64,000 nt of DNA from Isoetes taiwanensis (lineage: Eukaryota; Streptophyta; Lycopodiopsida; Isoetales; Isoetaceae): positions 11,044,099 to 11,108,098 of the forward strand of contig JAJEKV010000032.1 in the NCBI GenBank assembly GCA_021234155.1. The letters run 5' to 3'. Shown piece after piece: positions 31,856 to 44,037 of the stretch (position 1 is the first letter of the stretch; each line of letters starts with the position of its first letter). The translations under genes and the position numbers were made by a program. Below the pieces are notes generated by a model that was given only the letters and a program-made list of their open reading frames with translations, made no database searches and was not told where the DNA came from.

Positions 31856-32333
31856 TGTAGAATGGAATCATGTGATATTGTTCATATGGAGAATCACATG
31901 CATTGTAGGAGAAATTAAAGATATGCAAGACCATGATTATGAGTCTAGAATGATTGAAGGAAGATGCAATTAGGAGCCAAGTTTTATTCGAACTTCAAGG
32001 TCGGCTATCGGCACAGTTTCTTCAGAGATCGGTCCAGCATACATGCTAGATCGAACTATATAAAACTAAAGATGTATAATCAAATTGCTACCTGGTTGCA
32101 TGAGCAGTTGCTTCAGATCAATCAAGTTGAGCTTGGGCTCTCGGAGATATGGTCAAATTAGCTACAGTGATTTGGCCAATCACTTTTGAACAGTGAAATC
32201 ACTGTGGCATTCAATGGTCTGATAATTCCAGTTTATTATATACTCATGAACCATTGACATTAGTTTTTCTTATCCATTCTATCAATGCTATAGACTTGTT
32301 TAAACCTTGAATTTGATAAATTTACCTAGCTCA
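31856..32333 (+). repeat. 3' LTR of copia element
   Basis: Preceded by a purine-rich PPT (GAAGGGGGAATT, 31844-31855). Compared with the 5' LTR it lacks about 130 bp after ATTGAAG. Confidence 0.86.
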
Positions 32334-33873
32334 CGATATAAAGTTGTAACTGTCCTCTAGCCTCAAGTACTCTTCTATGGCCCCATTCCAGCAGCCATGG
32401 CCACGATAACACTTGACACCACAACCAGATGTAAATTCTTCAATTTGCAAGTAACCGGTGTTAAGTTTGGAAAATGTCCTAGTAGATCTTCTACTATTTG
32501 ACAGCAAAGAAGAGAACCATTGTGGGTTGTGATATCTGAACTATCCAAAAAAACATATACCAGACCAACAACGACAACATTATAATTACCATAATCATGG
32601 CGAGCATATGCTCTATCACTACCCATCTAACCATTACATCATATGTAAGATTGGTCGCCATCATTTCCACCCAGCCACAATCCTGCGAAGCCTCACCATG
32701 CTCCCTTTGAAACCTTGAATTACATGTGCTCACCTACTACATCTATGGCTTTTGCTTCCACCATATTAAATCGCAAATCATAAACCAAGCAACATTATTC
32801 CCAAATCTAAGAATCTTACTCAAGAGTTTATCATGAGCTTACTTCAAAGTTTATCATAGTGGAACTTGCTCCATAAGGGACACACTATTTCATTTTCAGA
32901 AATCAACTTTATATTTCACGTAGTTTGTGATTCAAAGCTTAGTTATAAACATTCTCGCTCACAAGGCACCATTTATTTAGGTATTATGAAACATCAATAA
33001 ATTTCAAGTGTCCATGCCAAGAGAAAATTTGTGTTCAATTCAATTTCCATGGTAACATAAAATTAATGTTTTTTGCGATACCACCATGTCCTCGTGATGT
33101 AGGGAGGGTACCCTTCCTCCAATTGGTGCCCTTTAAATGTCCACATTTGCCATTGACCACTTTCAACCTTCGAGGGCCCACCATTGTCCCACGTTCACAT
33201 TTTTTTTTTTTTTTTTTTTTTCTGCGGTTGGATTGAATACATTCGGGCATTTGTGGGCCAATAGAGGCTGTACGTGGATGTTTGATGAGCATGTAGTGTT
33301 GGTCGATTGGCATTGCTGGGCTATTGAAGATCACATATGGCCTATCACTATAATAATATCAATAAGACTTAGAACCTTCATAGAAGACTTGAAATTTATC
33401 GATATTTATCCTGAAATTGAAGGCAGGGTTCTCAAATTTAAGTATGATAGGCCAAATTAGAAGGTTAAAATTGCTCTAACCCGTTTTAATAAAGCTTTCG
33501 ACGTTAAATGGGCGTTATCTTCTCCTATGTTGCATTTGTCTCGTGGATGCATCATCCTTAGATAGATTGTTGCTACTAAAAATGTCAAGGCTTCGTGCTC
33601 ATGGTGTCATGCGAGCAAGGAGATTATACTTGACTATTTTGTAAGTGATTTAAGTCATATGGCATATTCTAGGAGGATATATTCTAGGTGAGGATAGGTA
33701 GGGATATATTCTAGGTAAGGTAGGTTGTGTGAACGTGCTAAGTATTATTGAGGAGTTGTCACAATCACTACCATCACATATGAGAATAATGAGTCTATTA
33801 ATAAATGACACACATAAGATGGCTTTCTTGCATTTAATTAAGAACCTATGTTCTTTTATATCTCAACCTCACT
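32334..33873. other. Non-coding upstream of GT47 gene
   Basis: No convincing gene. A 22-T run lies at 33200-33221. A tandem 'ggatatattctagg' (33674-33715) sits about 160-200 bp ahead of the GT47 start. The region would hold that gene's promoter. Confidence 0.4.
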
Positions 33874-35247
33874 TTGGCAACGTTGTCAAGTCAGTTCCCT
33901 TTGCCAATGGCATCAAATCATAGGATGAAGTTGAAGGTAGCAAAGAAATGGATTTTGAGCTTTTATCTTTTTGTAGCATTGTTTGGCATGTCATTATTTT
34001 GGGTAGCATTGAAATTATACGAGGTACCTAATTCTGGAGGTACCTTTAGATCTAATTCCCCTTGTGAGGGCAGGTTAGTATATGTATATGATTTGCCATC
34101 CCAATTTAATGATGATCTAGTCTCTCGATCTTGTAATGACTCTAAAGCTCACTGGAAGCTCTCAGAGCTATGTCGACATTTTCCCAATGGTGGATTTGGA
34201 CCAGCTGAGAATCGCCAACCATTGCCAAAGAATTCATGGTATCAATCTTATGAATACACACTAGAGTTATTGCTTCGAGAGCGGTTCAATGAATACCATT
34301 GTCGTACCATGGATCCTGAACAGGCTAAGCTTTTCTACATTCCATTTTATACGTATTTAGATTTTGGTGCTCACTTTCTTGATAAGACGCATGTTCGTAA
34401 TCACTTGAGCCAACAACTCATTGGTTTTTTGCTTGCATCTCCATACTTTCAACGCTACTATGGTGCAGATCACCTCCTTGTTATAGGAGCTGAATTTCAA
34501 AATTTCATGTGCTGGGGAGAGTGGGGGACTTGCATCCTCGTCCTTCCAGAGCTTCAAAATGTTAGCAAGGTATTCATTGAACGAAATTATTTGTCTTATC
34601 AAGAATCTGAAATTGCCATTCCTTATAACACTGGATTTCATCCTTCTTCCCCTATAGACACACAATATTGGCAACATATTGTTTCTAATCACAATCGTGA
34701 TATTCTAGTTTCCTATTCATGGGGTCCTCGGCCTAATGGCCGATCAATTAGAATTTTTTTGCAAGAACAATGCGAACATTCCTCAAATTGCACCACATTG
34801 AGATGTGACAAGGTGAATTGTGTTGACAATACATACTTAGCGATTAACCTTTACCTTCGATCAACCTTCTGTTTAATGCCTCATGGAGACACTCCAACTC
34901 GTAAGGCAATCTTCGACTCTTTATTATCAGGCTGCATTCCCGTCTTATTCTCAGAGCACTCAGCATATGGGCAATACATATGGCACCTTCCATCAAATGG
35001 GAGCACCTATTCTATCTTCTATCCGTCAGAGCATCTACTTAATGCTAATGGAAGCATCAACATTATTGACTATTTAAGTCATATCAATGCAGATGTTATC
35101 AAAACCATGCGACAAATTGTCATTGAGCTTATTCCAAATATTGTTTATGCAAAGCCCGGATACAAAAGCTTAGATCCAAGAACAAAAGATGCCTTTGAGA
35201 TTCTTCTTGATAAATGGTTGAAGAGAGCTCTACTTTATCAAAAGTGA
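33874..35247 (+). CDS. GT47 exostosin-family glycosyltransferase, xyloglucan galactosyltransferase-like
   Basis: An intact single-exon frame of 457 aa. A start at the second ATG (33907, MASNHRMKLK) is equally possible. Residues 26-47 are one hydrophobic signal anchor (WILSFYLFVALFG), fitting a Golgi type II membrane protein. The lumenal domain has CEGRLVYVYDLPSQFN, WYQSYEYTLELLLRERF and AKLFYIPFYTYLDF. It also has PYNTGFHPSS, a WGPRPN block, and the family's diagnostic FCLMPHGDTPTRKAIFDSLL followed by SGCIPVLF. This order is that of the plant KATAMARI1/MUR3 and XLT2 group, which add galactose to xyloglucan side chains in cell-wall synthesis (family knowledge). Length is slightly under MUR3. 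No frame damage is seen, so it is probably functional. The exact acceptor cannot be told from sequence alone. Confidence 0.9.
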   Translation: MATLSSQFPLPMASNHRMKLKVAKKWILSFYLFVALFGMSLFWVALKLYEVPNSGGTFRSNSPCEGRLVYVYDLPSQFNDDLVSRSCNDSKAHWKLSELCRHFPNGGFGPAENRQPLPKNSWYQSYEYTLELLLRERFNEYHCRTMDPEQAKLFYIPFYTYLDFGAHFLDKTHVRNHLSQQLIGFLLASPYFQRYYGADHLLVIGAEFQNFMCWGEWGTCILVLPELQNVSKVFIERNYLSYQESEIAIPYNTGFHPSSPIDTQYWQHIVSNHNRDILVSYSWGPRPNGRSIRIFLQEQCEHSSNCTTLRCDKVNCVDNTYLAINLYLRSTFCLMPHGDTPTRKAIFDSLLSGCIPVLFSEHSAYGQYIWHLPSNGSTYSIFYPSEHLLNANGSINIIDYLSHINADVIKTMRQIVIELIPNIVYAKPGYKSLDPRTKDAFEILLDKWLKRALLYQK

Positions 35248-35336
35248 TATTTTGATTTGTTCAAAAAAGCCAACACTAAATATTCTTCGCTCATAATGCA
35301 CTCTATTAACATAAACGCAGGCTTTCTAACAAAAGA

Positions 35337-35500
35337 GATACAATACAATAAGAATAAATTGAAATTTATCGTCCAAGGACAGTAAGGTCTATGGAACGCA
35401 ATATAAGAAGGAGAGCACAACACAACAAACCTATTAGTGCCTAGGATTTAAAAACCCCCACCTGAAGCGTTATTGAGGGGGTAAAAAACATGACGTTAGA
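35337..35500 (-). mobile_element. LINE 3' end, diverged
   Basis: Minus-strand hairpin region (AATAACGC...GGGGGTTTTT), the end GGACGATAAATT and a degenerate tail (35337-35366). It lies about 90 bp after the GT47 stop and may affect its 3' end. Confidence 0.7.
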
Positions 35501-36189
35501 GTGTCATAGATTAGTTCTAAATTCATGTACTAGTTTGCTCTAGAAAACACATTATTTACGTAATCTAAATGTATGGTAAGAGGCCACGTGCTTGTTGTAT
35601 ATATTTAAAAAAAGGAATAGATTTGGTTATTTGTCATCATGACATGAAGTGGCCGATGGTTGTTTCATTGGCATACCTAGCAGATTCCCTCCAATCCATG
35701 CTCAAGAAAGAAATTTCCCTCCATCCAATCCATCTTCAAGCAAGCAAATTCCCTCCAATCTAGGGTCTAAGAATGTAAAACCAAGAAAAGAATTTAAAAT
35801 TCTTGCCGGATATTTGCATGCATATTAGTATTCATAGCAATAGGAGCATGGCATAAGGGAATCAAGAATAAAATGGTTCAAAATGATGTCCAAAATGGGG
35901 ACGATGATACCAAAATTAATAAACCAAAATGGTCGAACGATACTCTGAATGAAATAACAAAAAGTGATATTGTCAACAATAAGAAGAGTAGATTACATTC
36001 CAGACACACCACAAAAAAAATCAGGAAAAAAGTAGAAAAGGTTGTTGAGTGTTTTAGAAATAAAGCCAGTTCTCTATCTTCTAGTCAAAGATATGTATCA
36101 GAAAGTTTAACATTTTTCGCGGTATTCCTGATATTTTGACGCATTACATTTTTGTTTCTAGATCCTTCATCTCTTCACAACCACATCTT
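35501..36189. other. Non-coding, one unsupported 88-aa ORF
   Basis: An 88-aa lysine-rich frame (35873-36139) shows no known motif. A CCCTCCAATCCAT-like segment is repeated at 35686-35760. Confidence 0.3.
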
Positions 36190-36317
36190 ACCTGGAGCAA
36201 ATACAGAAGGCCTTGTTAGCACGGGCACTTGGGGTGAAATCCACAGTTCCATATCGAATCCTGCTCCAGGAGATGGGTTTTTGGCCCCTTCAAAGGGCTG
36301 CACTGGGATGCCATATC

Positions 36318-36978
36318 ATTTCTAGAGCCTAGTTGCACACACAGACAACACCAAGCTGAATGAATGAGCCACTAGGCATCTCTCCTTATTCCAAAAATAC
36401 AAAAGGTACAAGCTTCGCAAAATAAAAAGGAAACCCTCAAGCTGGCCAGCTTTGTTGGGCGAACAAGCATAGGGGAACAACATGGAAAAACCAAAGCATA
36501 ACGTCCAACCGGATGAAACAAACTCCCACAGCATACGAAAGAACCAAGCGTGGTGCTCCCAGACCAAGGCACACGGAGGAACTCCAAGGGCCGCTACTGG
36601 CCGCTAACCAATGTGGTGCATGAGAGCACACCAAACTAGGGCTACTGCAACCATCGAGGACCACCACCAAAAAATGGAACACGACAACTAGCACAAGGGC
36701 TATCACACCACAACGAGCACGAGAGTTACCATATGCTCACACCAGCCCACCTAAAGAGAACCGGACAACGGAGGGGAAACTAGACACCAGCACAACTAGG
36801 AGAGGGGTGGGGAGGGTGGGAAGAGGAGGCGACAAAGGGAGAAACATTTTAAGACGGCTGATGGGGAATCCCAAGAGGGGGACAGGATATAAATACACGA
36901 AGGGGGGAAGACACCTCAACTAGACTCAAGAAGCAAATTTATCTGCTGATCTCAAAACGCAGATAAATCGTACTTACT
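36318..36978. mobile_element. Unclassified ~660-bp insertion inside a LINE
   Basis: It interrupts the LINE between the CHI and FQKVV codons, which are adjacent in the copy at 16200. GC-rich, no ORF with known motifs. Boundaries and TSD are not resolved by eye. Confidence 0.5.
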
Positions 36979-37782
36979 TTCAGAAGGTAGTTGGTATGGG
37001 TGATGCACGATTGCCCAACCTTGCATTGGCAGTAGCAATGAGTCCACAGTGCCTCAAAGCCTATTGGAAGGACAAGCCAGCTCAGTGGTTCTCACATTGC
37101 AATGTGCAGGCTCACAAATGCGGGCAGGTACGGACAAAGAAGGAGCATAATGCATTGCGCCAGTATCTAGATGTTAGCTTCCTTGCCAAACTCTGGGATG
37201 CAGATGCCTCACTGCATGTTAAAATGGCACACTACAGGCAGTAAGTCAACCCCATGCTCACAAGAGGCCCACATCACTACTTGCGCACTCATTTGCCCAT
37301 GAAGAAGCACAGACTGATAGCTTCCATTCGCACCGGTGCACATCGCTTCTGCATTGAGACAGGGCGATGGACTCGGGAGCCACGTGAGGATTGGATCTGT
37401 CAGTGTTGCCAATAGGGCATCATTGAGGATGAATGTCACGCCCTTCAGGCATGCCCAGCGTTCGATCATATCCGGCCACAGTATGTTCAGTTAAATATGC
37501 CTCACCAGCCCCTGCATGAGCTGTTGAACACGGCCGCCATGGGCATGTTGGGATCATACCTCCAGGAGGTTATGGATACACGGACTCAGTTGTGTCCTCG
37601 GGTACAACATTGAATTGTCATATACGATTGTACAGTATACCATCATTCTTATTACAACTAAGATTTTCCCTCGAAAACCCTTCGGGCGGGGGTTTTTTAA
37701 TCCTGACTGTAATACGCTTGCTGCTCTCTCTTTGTTTAGGTCCAATAGGTCAGTTGATCTCCGTGGACGATAAAAACATACT

Positions 37783-37902
37783 CTATTCTATTCTATTCTA
37801 TTCTATTCTATTCTATTCTATTCTATTCTATTCTATTCTATTCTATTCTATTCTATTCTATTCTATTCTATTCTATTCTATTCTATTCTATTCTATTCTA
37901 TT
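37783..37902 (+). repeat. (TTCTA)24 microsatellite
   Basis: Uninterrupted pentamer array of about 24 units directly after the LINE 3' end. It is the element's tail rather than an independent satellite. Confidence 0.97.
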
Positions 37903-39634
37903 GTTCTCAAAGAATCCAATGCTCTTGTCTGTCGATGAAAGAAGGAAAAAAGTATGACAATTGTTTTGTTCCTACTGTTCTAATTTGAGCAGAAGTTCAT
38001 GTTACTAATTTTGCTAATCTTTCCTCTCTGTTGATGACAAAAGGAAAGAAAATTTAAGACAATTCTTTATTTTGTTCCTGCTGTTCTAGTTTGAGCAGAA
38101 GTTTCTGCTGCTAATCTTCCCTCTCTTCTTTTCTTCTTTTTCTCTAGCGTTGTTTATGCATTGTTTCTTGTTCACGTGATCCCTTATTCGTACCCTTTAT
38201 AGACGAAGCATTTCGATTAAAAGCAACATCGATTCTGTGATAGAGATCTCTTCGTCCATATTTGTGAATTTCAAAAGACTTGTTGGAGAGATGTTTTTTG
38301 GGATAATTTTTCTCTTTTTAATTCGATGTTGGGTTTGATTAAAGTTCTTACACTTTTTTTTCCTTTTCTCAATCTAATTTGAATGTGTTTACGCCATATC
38401 TGATAGTTAGTTAAGAATTGATATAACTAACAATGATTGTTTAAATTGGTTAATTATTATTCTTGTTCTCTTAGTCAGTATATATATGCGTACATATAAT
38501 GTGTTTGTTGTATCATGTGGTGGGTGCAATTATGACGTGCTCATTCGTCGACTCCTGAGTCGACACATTGCCTACCTGCTTGCGTTCCTTTTCTACGAAT
38601 AGTACCAATTCATTCATTCCTTCTGATCTCGCACCACATGTTTGAAGCAAAATGGTCAGAAGCGGACATACTGCTGTCTGGTCTCAACCATCGAAAATTT
38701 TAGTGGCCCCGACAGGCCATTTGGCCACAAATTACAGGTTCAGGCAAAATGCGACGGCCGGCTTGAGTAGGATGCCTTACCTATGGATTTCCTGCAGATT
38801 CGCCATTTCGTGGCACTTTATTGCCTATTACGACATTAGAATGGCCAATTAGATGTTTGCTACTTGGAGTGGTATCGACTTTGGGGCCAATTTAGTCCCA
38901 AGTGAGAATTAGATATGCTTATGGAATAGCCATTTAGGCCACTTTGCCAAATCCTGTAATGCCTTAAGTTCGCCAAACCTTAACTCATTAAGAGGCCCCC
39001 TCACTTATTGGGGGCCAACATTATTAGAAATTTTTATTCCTAAATATATCTACCAACTAAGAATAATCCCGCTCTTTTGGAAAATCAAATGTCGAGGCAC
39101 TTTTCAATCCTCTTTACGAAGACTTCGGCATCCGATTTCTGATTCTCCCTACCAGCAATCTGTGCATTGAAATACATGGGGTATGAATTCAAATTCATAC
39201 AATATATAACTTAAACGCATTTATATAGGGTATTGATTTCTTTATGTTTGGGCAATAAGCTCTATATTTAATAAGAATGTAGCTAAAAATCACCATTTGA
39301 GCTATACATTATTAGATACTAAAAATCGCCAATTGGGTTGCAGCCATATTAGAAAAAAAATAGAAAAAATGGCCAGTTTAGGGCGACTTTTGGGGGCATA
39401 TTTTACAAGGAATGGCCAATTCATTATACTTATACAAAATTTAACAACCCATTTTCAATTGTTTTAAAGATATATGGACTATGGTTTCAGGAATTGTTAT
39501 TTTTTTACATCCATATCAAATCCCCTGGAACCCCCTGTTATTTTGCTACATATTCTTCCTATCATTCATTTTCTTACTTCCTTCAGCTTATTTCCTGCGA
39601 TACAGTCTGGGAAAAATAATCTCAGTCTTAAGAA
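37903..39634. other. Non-coding, short tandem duplication
   Basis: A ~105-bp unit containing TTTGAGCAGAAGTT is duplicated at about 37945-38130. The rest shows no gene. Confidence 0.4.
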
Positions 39635-39730
39635 AAGAATAGAGTAGAATAGAATAGTTTTTTAACGTCCACGGAGACCAATAGGTCATGGGACCCATAC
39701 AATGGGCTAGTACAATCATTACTACTAGGA
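39635..39730 (-). mobile_element. Short LINE 3' end, near-identical to 29669-29764
   Basis: Same 75-bp 3' end (through TCCTAGTAGTAATGATTG in minus orientation) with a TTCTA-like tail at 39636-39658. Two independent copies with the same truncation point suggest either a short non-autonomous subfamily or a recurrent stop. Confidence 0.82.
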
Positions 39731-40689
39731 TTAGAAGAAGTAACTAAAATAGATGAATCCAATCTTTAGAATTGCTCATTCCACCCAACTAGACTTAGTT
39801 CTAGCAAGAATTTCTTATCTTGCCACAAGAAGTCGTTATCTTGCTTCAACTGTTTAATGGGATGAAAACGTAGCATGCTCCATCCATATTCTTTTTTGGT
39901 TCTTTAGGTTTAGATGCACACATATAGTCAAAACAGGACAACGAATGGACTATAGATAATGGCTTTGAAGATCTAAGGATAATAGAAGAAGCAATGCTCA
40001 ACATTGAAGGCAATATGATATTCAACAACAACTACACATATTGTTGAACATTGGGTAAACAAGCACATCAAGATAATGACTTGGTGGCAAAGAAGAATAT
40101 CAGATTAACGACTTGGTGGCAGATTTACGTAGATGCCTATGGCCTTAAGCTTTGCACAAAAAGAACAATGACTCTGCAAAGATCTCAATATGGGTATATG
40201 AAGCTTCAGCAAGATACAATGCAATAACAACACTCAAGTTGTGTATCTTACCAACCTCTGGACAATAAATCCAATTGCAAACTCCATCTAGATTAGGCAG
40301 CTTAGGCAAGACCTTAACTTCTTCCTACCTCTTGGGAAATAAATCCAACTGCAACCTCAAGTAAAATTCTCCTGTAGACACAGAAACAACACTCTCCATC
40401 TTCTTCCTTTTTTTTTTCGTCTTTTTTTCCTTTTTCTTTTTTTTCTCTTTATTTTCCTTATATTTCTTCTACGCAATCATATTGGAAAAAAACTTAAAAC
40501 TATCAAGTTGGTTTCTCAAAATGGGATCCAACACAAATGGAGGCTAAAAACTATACAAAGGCAATATGAGAAAATAAAAAAATGGGAATGAAAAAATATG
40601 CTAATGGAAGGAATCAAGTCAGAATCTCTACATTAGCATGGGTTTAATGTTATCAAATCTTATGATTCTTTCGAACTTCAGATTGTGAG
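39731..40689. other. Non-coding segment
   Basis: No gene or element boundary recognised. A T-rich tract lies at 40405-40450. Confidence 0.35.
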
Positions 40690-41420
40690 CCCCCCTGTTT
40701 GCATACGATGCCCTGGAGTAGTGTTTGGAATGCTGTTCCCGGTAATTATGGTATAAATAGGAGTTTCCCTCTTGTCAGCAACTAACTCGCCAACATGAGG
40801 CCATCTAGCTAACTTCAGACTTGATGGTGAGCAAGAGTTTGACGTGCGAGATGTATCATTTATCCCATCTTCCTTGGGACCAACTTAGCTGCGGAGAGTA
40901 TAACACATAGGCACCACCGTGAAGGGTGGAATCACCATCATCTACATAAGAACATAATCATATACAATATACATCAACACATAGATACCCTACCCAGGCT
41001 CAGACTCATGGAGATCGACTGACGGCTTGGTCCTCCAGAGGTAAATCAGATAGAGCCATAACAATTGGATTGAACTGGCAAAGGAACATAGCTATTGGGT
41101 AGTCCACTCCATTTGCCCCTCCTGTGAATAGTTTGTAGATAGGCTGAAAAGGATTGAGATTTGACTGTAGCCAGCATGGAACAGAGTTGAGAGAACTATT
41201 CTGGGATTGCATTTCCCCTAGCCCAATGGGGAAGGAGGAGACTAACCCCCTTAGAAGGTTGTTAGTCCTGTGTCCCTAGACACATGCCTATTCCTAAGGT
41301 ATGGGAGGGAGTTTTGTGGTAAGCACCCAACGTCCAACTCAGCTCCAAAGTTCGCATCAAAAAAGAGACTAGGGAACTTCAATGCATGAAGACATCACAA
41401 TTCCCCGCGTAAGTTCTTCA
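40690..41420 (-). repeat. Diverged relative of the chromovirus LTR
   Basis: Blocks match the 20813-22435 LTR in order: GTTTCCCTC...CAACTAACTCGCCAACATGAG, CACCGTGAAGGGTGG, CAGGCTCAGACTC...GGAGATCGACTGA, and GTCCACTCCATTTGCCCCTCCTGTG. Divergence is substantial. No internal region is attached, so it is probably a solo LTR or fragment of a sister family. Confidence 0.6.
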
Positions 41421-41820
41421 CGGCAAGAATCACGGTCTTCGTGGTGTGACAGTTCTACTCAACAGCCATTACTTAAAGAGTTTGTCAGCAGAGATCTCGG
41501 AGTAGGTAGTCGTCCTCTCATAATGGCAGATTCGCCATTATGGGCCCAAAGCCATTGTACTATATATACAGAAGTTTAGACTTAGAAGTTAGATAAGAGT
41601 TAATGCTTTCTTCTTCTGCATTCAACAAGACTCTCACTGTATCGCTTATCATATCAAGAGATTCTCATTTTGACTTCTATGTTTCTCTTGTTTTTCTTTT
41701 CTGAAACAATCCCGGGCCACCCTATTCTGTCCCTTCCGCTACATTTTTCACACATCCATCTATTCCAATTACTTTTGTTGCCCCAATAGCCGGTCTTTTC
41801 TACTCCATTTCCCAGTCTTT

Positions 41821-43830
41821 TCATGCAATCCCCAATTCAGTTTATTCTTGCTCACATGATAGTCTGCTTCGTTCCCAGTTTAAATATTAAACTCAATCTT
41901 AAACTCCTATATTCCATCTTTGGCAATGCAAAAGGTGAACCCATTCTGGATCAGAGTGCTGAGGTGCATGTTGTGGGGTTTGAAGCTTTTAGTATTTTTA
42001 ATGGACTCTCGCAGCCACAAATCAAATTTCGCATCTTCTCCACCATAGTGCAAGAAGACCCGCATCAATCATCAATAGCTGATAGCCAATAAAAGTCACT
42101 GGAAATAAAGTTGGAAAGGTTTGAACCTTATGGATCTTCCATAGATGACGAACAACTCCTAAAGCAGGTCAATGACATGCAACAACAGGTCATGGAATCT
42201 GCGCGTGACTTTGCGAATCATTTGGTCATCAATGTTAGCAAACTTCATGAATATCCCACCACAAGCTAAATTCTGGTATGGTTCCTTCAAGGGTTATCAC
42301 CGGCTTGGTCTAATATCCCACCATGTTTACGACACTTGATAACATAGTCTCGCAGTACAAGAAACATATTCTCCCTATGTTGTGCTATTGTTTCATTGGA
42401 TAAACTCAGACATTAGTTTAGATAATCAAACATTTATATCGGACCACTTATGACATCAAATTGGCCAAGGGTGGTCATATCATGCGACCTGAAGGAATCA
42501 CTCTTGCACTCACCATCAATACTTGTGATTTTAAATTTCTATTGGAATTTGGTATCTAGAAAGAAGCGATTATGATATGCTGGTTGGCCATCCACTCCTT
42601 CGAAAAGACAAAAAGCTATTGGACTACTGAAAAACTTGTTATTACAGATGGCTTTCTCAATGCCACTTTTGATTTGGAAACAGGTCAAATAATTCATGTC
42701 AAAAATGTTGAATATCAACTCTCCGATAGCGAATCAGAGAATGTTCAGAATAGTTATAATATGGCGTAAACTTTGTTGCAACAATCCTCTTTCCCTGAAG
42801 AGGAGAATCCTTGTGCTGAGATGGATTTTCTTAATAATTACACAATCACCAAGCTAGGTGACCCCTACTTATTACCGTGCAAAGTCCAACTTGTCCATCC
42901 TTTGAATGATATCCCTCCTCTTGAGGACGATTTCAAGGAAACACCTTCTTTCCACCAGCCTATTATTCCACCAGATCAACAACCTTTATTCTTTATAACC
43001 ACCAAGGCTGAACCACTTGTGTTACTTCGGCTTGCAACGGACCATAGATGCAGATTTAATTCTTCGCATCAAAACTCCTAAAGTTGAAGTTGTGGAGCTT
43101 AGTGACCACCAACCTATTCTAGTTACTGTTGGGCTACCTACTGGCTGTCAATCTCATTTATGAGGTCAAACATTCTGAGTGGGTAAGCCCAATTATAATT
43201 GCTCTTAAACATTATATTGCTCTTAAACATAGATTTGTATTTGCATAGATTACCGCAAACTCGATATAGCCATCGAACATGACCATTTTCCTCTTCCCTT
43301 CACCGATCAGGTCCTTGAAAAGGTTGGGCTATGAAACATATTCTTTCATAGATGGCTTTTCTGGGCTACACTCAGATCTCCATTAAACCAGAAGATCAGT
43401 TGAAAACCACTTTTACCACGCCGTGGAACACTTATGCCTACAAAGTGGTCCCTTTTTGGATTATCCAACTCTCCTTCAATCTTTCAACGCATTATGCTTT
43501 CTGTTTTTCCAAGATAATGTTTTTTTCCAAGTTTTTCAAGATGATTTCTCTGCTTATAGTACCATGGATGACCATGTCTTCAAACTGGAGCTTGTGTTTC
43601 CAAAATGTGATGAATCAAGCATGAGCCTCAATCCAGAGAAGTACTTTTTGTGTTACCTCTGTTGTTCTTTTGGATCATGTGGTTATAAAGGATCTAGTCT
43701 CTTTGACATTGGGATCCGTGATGATGCCATGGCAGTAATTGCTAGTGGAATTCACTTTTTGGCGAAGCGTTTAAGCACTTTAGATGCTGAAAATCACAAA
43801 TGTCAAAGCCCATCACACCCTTCTCCTTCC
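41821..43830 (+). pseudogene. Decayed Ty3/gypsy gag-pol
   Basis: Gag-like EPILDQSAEVHVVGFEAF, a protease-region piece (MICWLAIHSFEKTKSYW), and then RT are recognisable in shifting frames. RT pieces are YRKLDIAIEHDHFPLPFTDQ (about 43250), IKPEDQLKTTFTTPWNTYAY (about 43380) and a DDFSAYSTMDDHVFKLELVF block (about 43540). The HFPLPF-DQ wording fits Athila/Tat-type gypsy rather than the chromovirus above. It is heavily decayed, with no LTRs found. Confidence 0.75.
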
Positions 43831-43951
43831 TTTCTGATATGATCTATGGGATAAAGCCTGGAAAGGTTGGGGCCCATTCGATAACGATTTCCTTGAAGGA
43901 TCCACCCTTTTGGTACATTTGCTATCACTAGAGGTGCTAGTGCGTAACATT

Positions 43952-43964
43952 TGGTATCAGAGCC
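43952..43964 (+). promoter_or_regulatory. TRIM primer-binding site
   Basis: TGGTATCAGAGCC two bases after the first LTR, an exact match to the initiator tRNA-Met 3' complement. Confidence 0.93.
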
Positions 43965-44020
43965 AAGTTCAATTCCTCGTGGCAACATTGGTGTGTTCCA
44001 CATGCTTGAGGGCAAGCATC

Positions 44021-44037
44021 TCGAGGAGAGGAGGAAT
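44021..44037 (+). promoter_or_regulatory. TRIM polypurine tract
   Basis: CGAGGAGAGGAGGAAT abuts the second LTR. Confidence 0.85.

Larger units (their letters stand above)
24507..32333 (+). mobile_element. Ty1/copia retrotransposon, nested insertions
   Basis: LTRs at 24507-25115 and 31856-32333 bracket a PBS, gag, protease remnant, integrase, RT and RNase H in copia order. A 2.4 kb TIR element (26396-28787) and a LINE 3' fragment (about 29669-29764) are inserted. The 3' LTR lacks about 130 bp that the 5' LTR carries. Multiple stops show it is dead. Confidence 0.9.
36190..37902 (+). mobile_element. 5'-truncated LINE with (TTCTA)24 tail, interrupted
   Basis: EQIQKALLARALGVKSTVPY and ILLQEMGF begin the fragment (36195-36310). 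After an insertion of about 660 bp, FQKVVGMGDARLPNLALAVAM resumes at 36980. The zinc motif CQCC...GIIEDECHALQACP lies near 37395-37455, followed by the LNTAAMGMLGSYLQEVMDT terminus. The 3' UTR hairpin, GTGGACGATAAAA and a 120-bp (TTCTA)n tail (37783-37902) end it. A TAG in the zinc motif and the insertion show it is dead. Confidence 0.88.

Noticed and set aside
33035-33460. Frames containing poly-Lys or poly-Phe
   Set aside because: They read through a poly-T run; no family match.
37592-37957. Open frame with repeated YSILF
   Set aside because: Translation of the (TTCTA)n tail; not a protein gene.
43952-43964. Fragment resembling a tRNA-Met gene end
   Set aside because: It is the primer-binding site of the TRIM; no cloverleaf around it.
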